The notes under the pieces were generated by a model. That model was given only the letters and a program-made list of their open reading frames with translations. It searched no databases and was not told the origin of the DNA. The position numbers were made by a program, and so were the translations under genes. From Halocatena marina (lineage in GTDB: Archaea; Halobacteriota; Halobacteria; Halobacteriales; Haloarculaceae), in assembly GCF_023276375.1 (NCBI RefSeq), contig NZ_JALLPK010000001.1:3785391-3849390 (forward strand): a stretch of DNA of 64,000 nucleotides, in the 5' to 3' direction. Shown in pieces: positions 62,550-64,000 of the stretch. Each line of letters starts with the position of its first letter. Position 1 is the stretch's first letter.

Positions 62550-63214
62550 GTGAGTATACTGTTACACACACCACGCTATGACTATACGGAGTCGTCTTTG
62601 TATTGTCCAACTGAGAGTCTCAAGTCAGTCTCTGGCTTCCTTCTACCGAAATAAAACAGAATAGGAGAGTTGCGCCGATTCCTACTCAGAAGTCAATAAT
62701 ACTCTTCTACTTCGTTCAACTTCCTATCAATTAGTAAAATGATTAAAATCGTCGGTGGATCTATACAAAGATTCCGAGCCAATAGCAAAATACAAAGTGC
62801 ATAATATGGGATTTGGAGCTGAGACGGTGTGAAACCTCTCTCCGAGTCCATCAACCCTACATTCGGCTACGCCTCATTACCACTTCCACGCTCTCGGCTA
62901 CGCTTTGCTCCGCCTGCGCTTTCGCTACCGTACCGCAGCTACAGGGCAACAGGAATCCGTAGTCCACACCAGCAGGTCAGTAGGGCCGATGAGAGACGGT
63001 CTTATCACAGGTCGTTGTAGGCTCGGAAAACGAGTCTCCGATCCTCGCTGAGTAGGCTACATACACTCTCATAGCCCACTACTCGTAGCTTTCGCGGATA
63101 GGAAATCATCTAATCAATGCCTGACTGTTCTCCAATCAGCTCTTAATCAGCTAATGTCTCCAGAAACCATTCGATTTTAAAAAATAAACAAACCTTCACA
63201 GTGGCACTCGCCAA
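62550..63214. other. Long intergenic region, possibly with an IS200/IS605-type relic
   Basis: About 660 bp with no convincing gene. Its first 270 bp are AT-rich. From about 62830 to 63080 composition rises, and the minus strand has short frames (TTDSCCPVAA, AESVEVV) and G-rich motifs that faintly resemble the 3' end of TnpB-bearing elements. This is a weak impression only. The rest is AT-rich and precedes the convergent end of the secreted-protein gene. Confidence 0.3.
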
Positions 63215-63988
63215 CTACGGGTTTTCATTTTCAGGTACGAACTCCTGACCGTTCCACTCGAATTTGACTAATAGGTCTAGGTCATTACCACAGGGCACGG
63301 ACTCCGTTTGGTCAGGGTCGGCCGGATCGCCCATACCAACCTCCGCAGAGCCACTCATAGCGCCGCTCTCCACGAACTTCTCAATGTCTGGCCCGGCTTT
63401 GAGCTTCACTTCCTGGATCGGAACATCCGAAGTCCACGAGATCGCGACCGGTTCGGATGGGTCGTTATCCTTGAACTCAGTGGGAGTCACGGTCACATCG
63501 TCTGCACTGCCCTCTGTACCTGGTGTGACACAGAACGCAACGAAACTGATTGCCGGTCGCATATCGGGCGTTGTCGTTGGTGTCGGTGTTGGTGTCGGTG
63601 TTGGTGTCGGTGTTGGTGTCGGTGTTGGTGTTGGTGTTGGTGTTGGTGTTGGTGTCGGTGTCGTCGTCGGTGTTGGTGATGGCTTGACGGAGACTCCAGT
63701 GCTACTGGCATCGGCATTAGCGTTCGCATTATTATTGTTATTATTTGTATTTGTGTTCTCGAGATTGTTGGAGTTCTTGTTGTTGTTTTTATTTTTGACG
63801 ATATTCACTGGATTGTTTTTTGACGTATCAGAGTTTTTATCTGAATTATCGTTTATTTTTGTGACCTTATCGAATTTCGGGACGTGCTTTGTACCGAATG
63901 ATGCCCCGACGGCAGGTACAACGACGACTCCCACGGTCACACTCAGCACCATGAAAACTATCAATGCGGTTTGGGTTTTTTGTTTCAT
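63215..63988 (-). CDS. Secreted protein with Asn-rich and Thr-Pro repeat linker
   Basis: A 257-residue protein. A Sec-type signal (TALIVFMVLSVTVGVVVVPAVGA) is followed by a Lys/Asn-rich low-complexity stretch (about 40-95), then a (Thr-Pro)n tract of about 40 residues and a C-terminal beta-rich domain of about 115 residues with two cysteines. The C-domain reads FVAFCVTPGTEG and LVKFEWNGQEFVPENE. The Thr-Pro tract resembles spacer regions of surface glycoproteins and cellulose-binding proteins and offers many O-glycosylation sites; the Asn-rich stretch has potential N-sites. Function unknown. The gene starts 13 bases before the window ends, so its promoter is largely outside. Confidence 0.72.
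   Translation of the reverse strand: MKQKTQTALIVFMVLSVTVGVVVVPAVGASFGTKHVPKFDKVTKINDNSDKNSDTSKNNPVNIVKNKNNNKNSNNLENTNTNNNNNNANANADASSTGVSVKPSPTPTTTPTPTPTPTPTPTPTPTPTPTPTPTPTPTTTPDMRPAISFVAFCVTPGTEGSADDVTVTPTEFKDNDPSEPVAISWTSDVPIQEVKLKAGPDIEKFVESGAMSGSAEVGMGDPADPDQTESVPCGNDLDLLVKFEWNGQEFVPENENP
63578..63666. repeat. GGTGTY microsatellite encoding the Thr-Pro tract
   Basis: A near-perfect hexamer repeat, GGTGTC/GGTGTT, with interruptions only at its ends (CGTCGTC). On the minus strand it encodes alternating Thr and Pro. Hexamer units keep frame, so slippage would change linker length in two-residue steps without breaking the protein. Confidence 0.9.
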
Positions 63989-64000
63989 GATTGTTGGTTA

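Noticed and set aside
62829..63020. A 63-codon plus-strand frame
   Set aside because: GTG start, Ser/Arg/Pro-rich, no ribosomal or promoter signal, and it lies in a region that looks like a relic.
63578..63666. Repeat array considered as CRISPR
   Set aside because: It is an uninterrupted hexamer microsatellite inside a coding frame, with no spacers.

Overview
The window is chromosomal DNA from a halophilic archaeon (class Halobacteria). The evidence is an acidic proteome, an archaeal-type RNase P RNA, TATA boxes about 25-30 bp upstream of apparently leaderless start codons, a doublet histone, an Orc1/Cdc6-type ATPase, and several families largely confined to haloarchaea (HTH-10/Bat regulators, HalOD1, DUF7344-type winged helices, Hvo_1808-like surface proteins). 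G+C looks moderate for a haloarchaeon. I cannot name the genus.

Layout. 1-6.5 kb: a partial M24 peptidase, a winged-helix protein, and three alkaline-phosphatase/sulfatase superfamily hydrolases around a MOSC protein. 6.7-15.7 kb: an Opp/Dpp peptide ABC transporter, with a double-ATPase fusion, a lipoprotein binding protein and two permeases. Between the binding protein and the permeases lies an accessory island holding IS630 and IS5 relics, a Tat-secreted protein with a ten-cysteine C-terminus that looks like a halocin-type precursor, and a decayed second copy of that cysteine-rich end. 15.8-22.8 kb: dihydroorotase, a lipoate-ligase-family protein, an M23-like protein, a thioesterase, an HTH-10 regulator, a YjiH-type membrane protein and an isochorismatase-fold amidase. 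22.9-29.6 kb: two Hvo_1808-like lipoprotein zinc peptidases, nicotinate phosphoribosyltransferase, RNase P RNA, a matrixin-like lipoprotein with a degenerate second half, and a RimK-type ligase.

29.7-34.6 kb is an information-processing block: tRNA-Arg(GCG), an RPA-like ssDNA-binding protein, a doublet histone overlapping a histone-deacetylase-family gene, the CCA-adding enzyme and tRNA-Asn. 34.8-43.3 kb: an iron alcohol dehydrogenase, a beta-CASP nuclease, small regulators, nitrite/sulfite reductase, overlapping very small genes and tRNA-Lys. 44.9-47.1 kb: a TetR regulator and a carotenoid oxygenase that share the palindrome TGAGTAnnTACTCA directly before their start codons, a simple regulon readable from sequence. 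48.3-53.9 kb: an overlapping cobalamin nucleotide-loop operon (HAD, cbiB, cobS, cobY, cobT, cobD-like, cbiZ), with the cbiA/cobB-type synthase at 56.1 kb. 57.5-62.5 kb: arylamine N-acetyltransferase, glycerol kinase, a membrane protein probably linked to glycerol uptake, and a divergent Cdc6-like ATPase. The window ends in a secreted Asn-rich, Thr-Pro-repeat protein encoded by a (GGTGTY)n tract.

The most novel-looking element is the cysteine-rich secreted peptide gene inside the split peptide-transporter locus. The TetR/carotenoid-oxygenase operator pair is the strongest regulatory finding. No CRISPR array, rRNA, prophage or replication origin was recognised.
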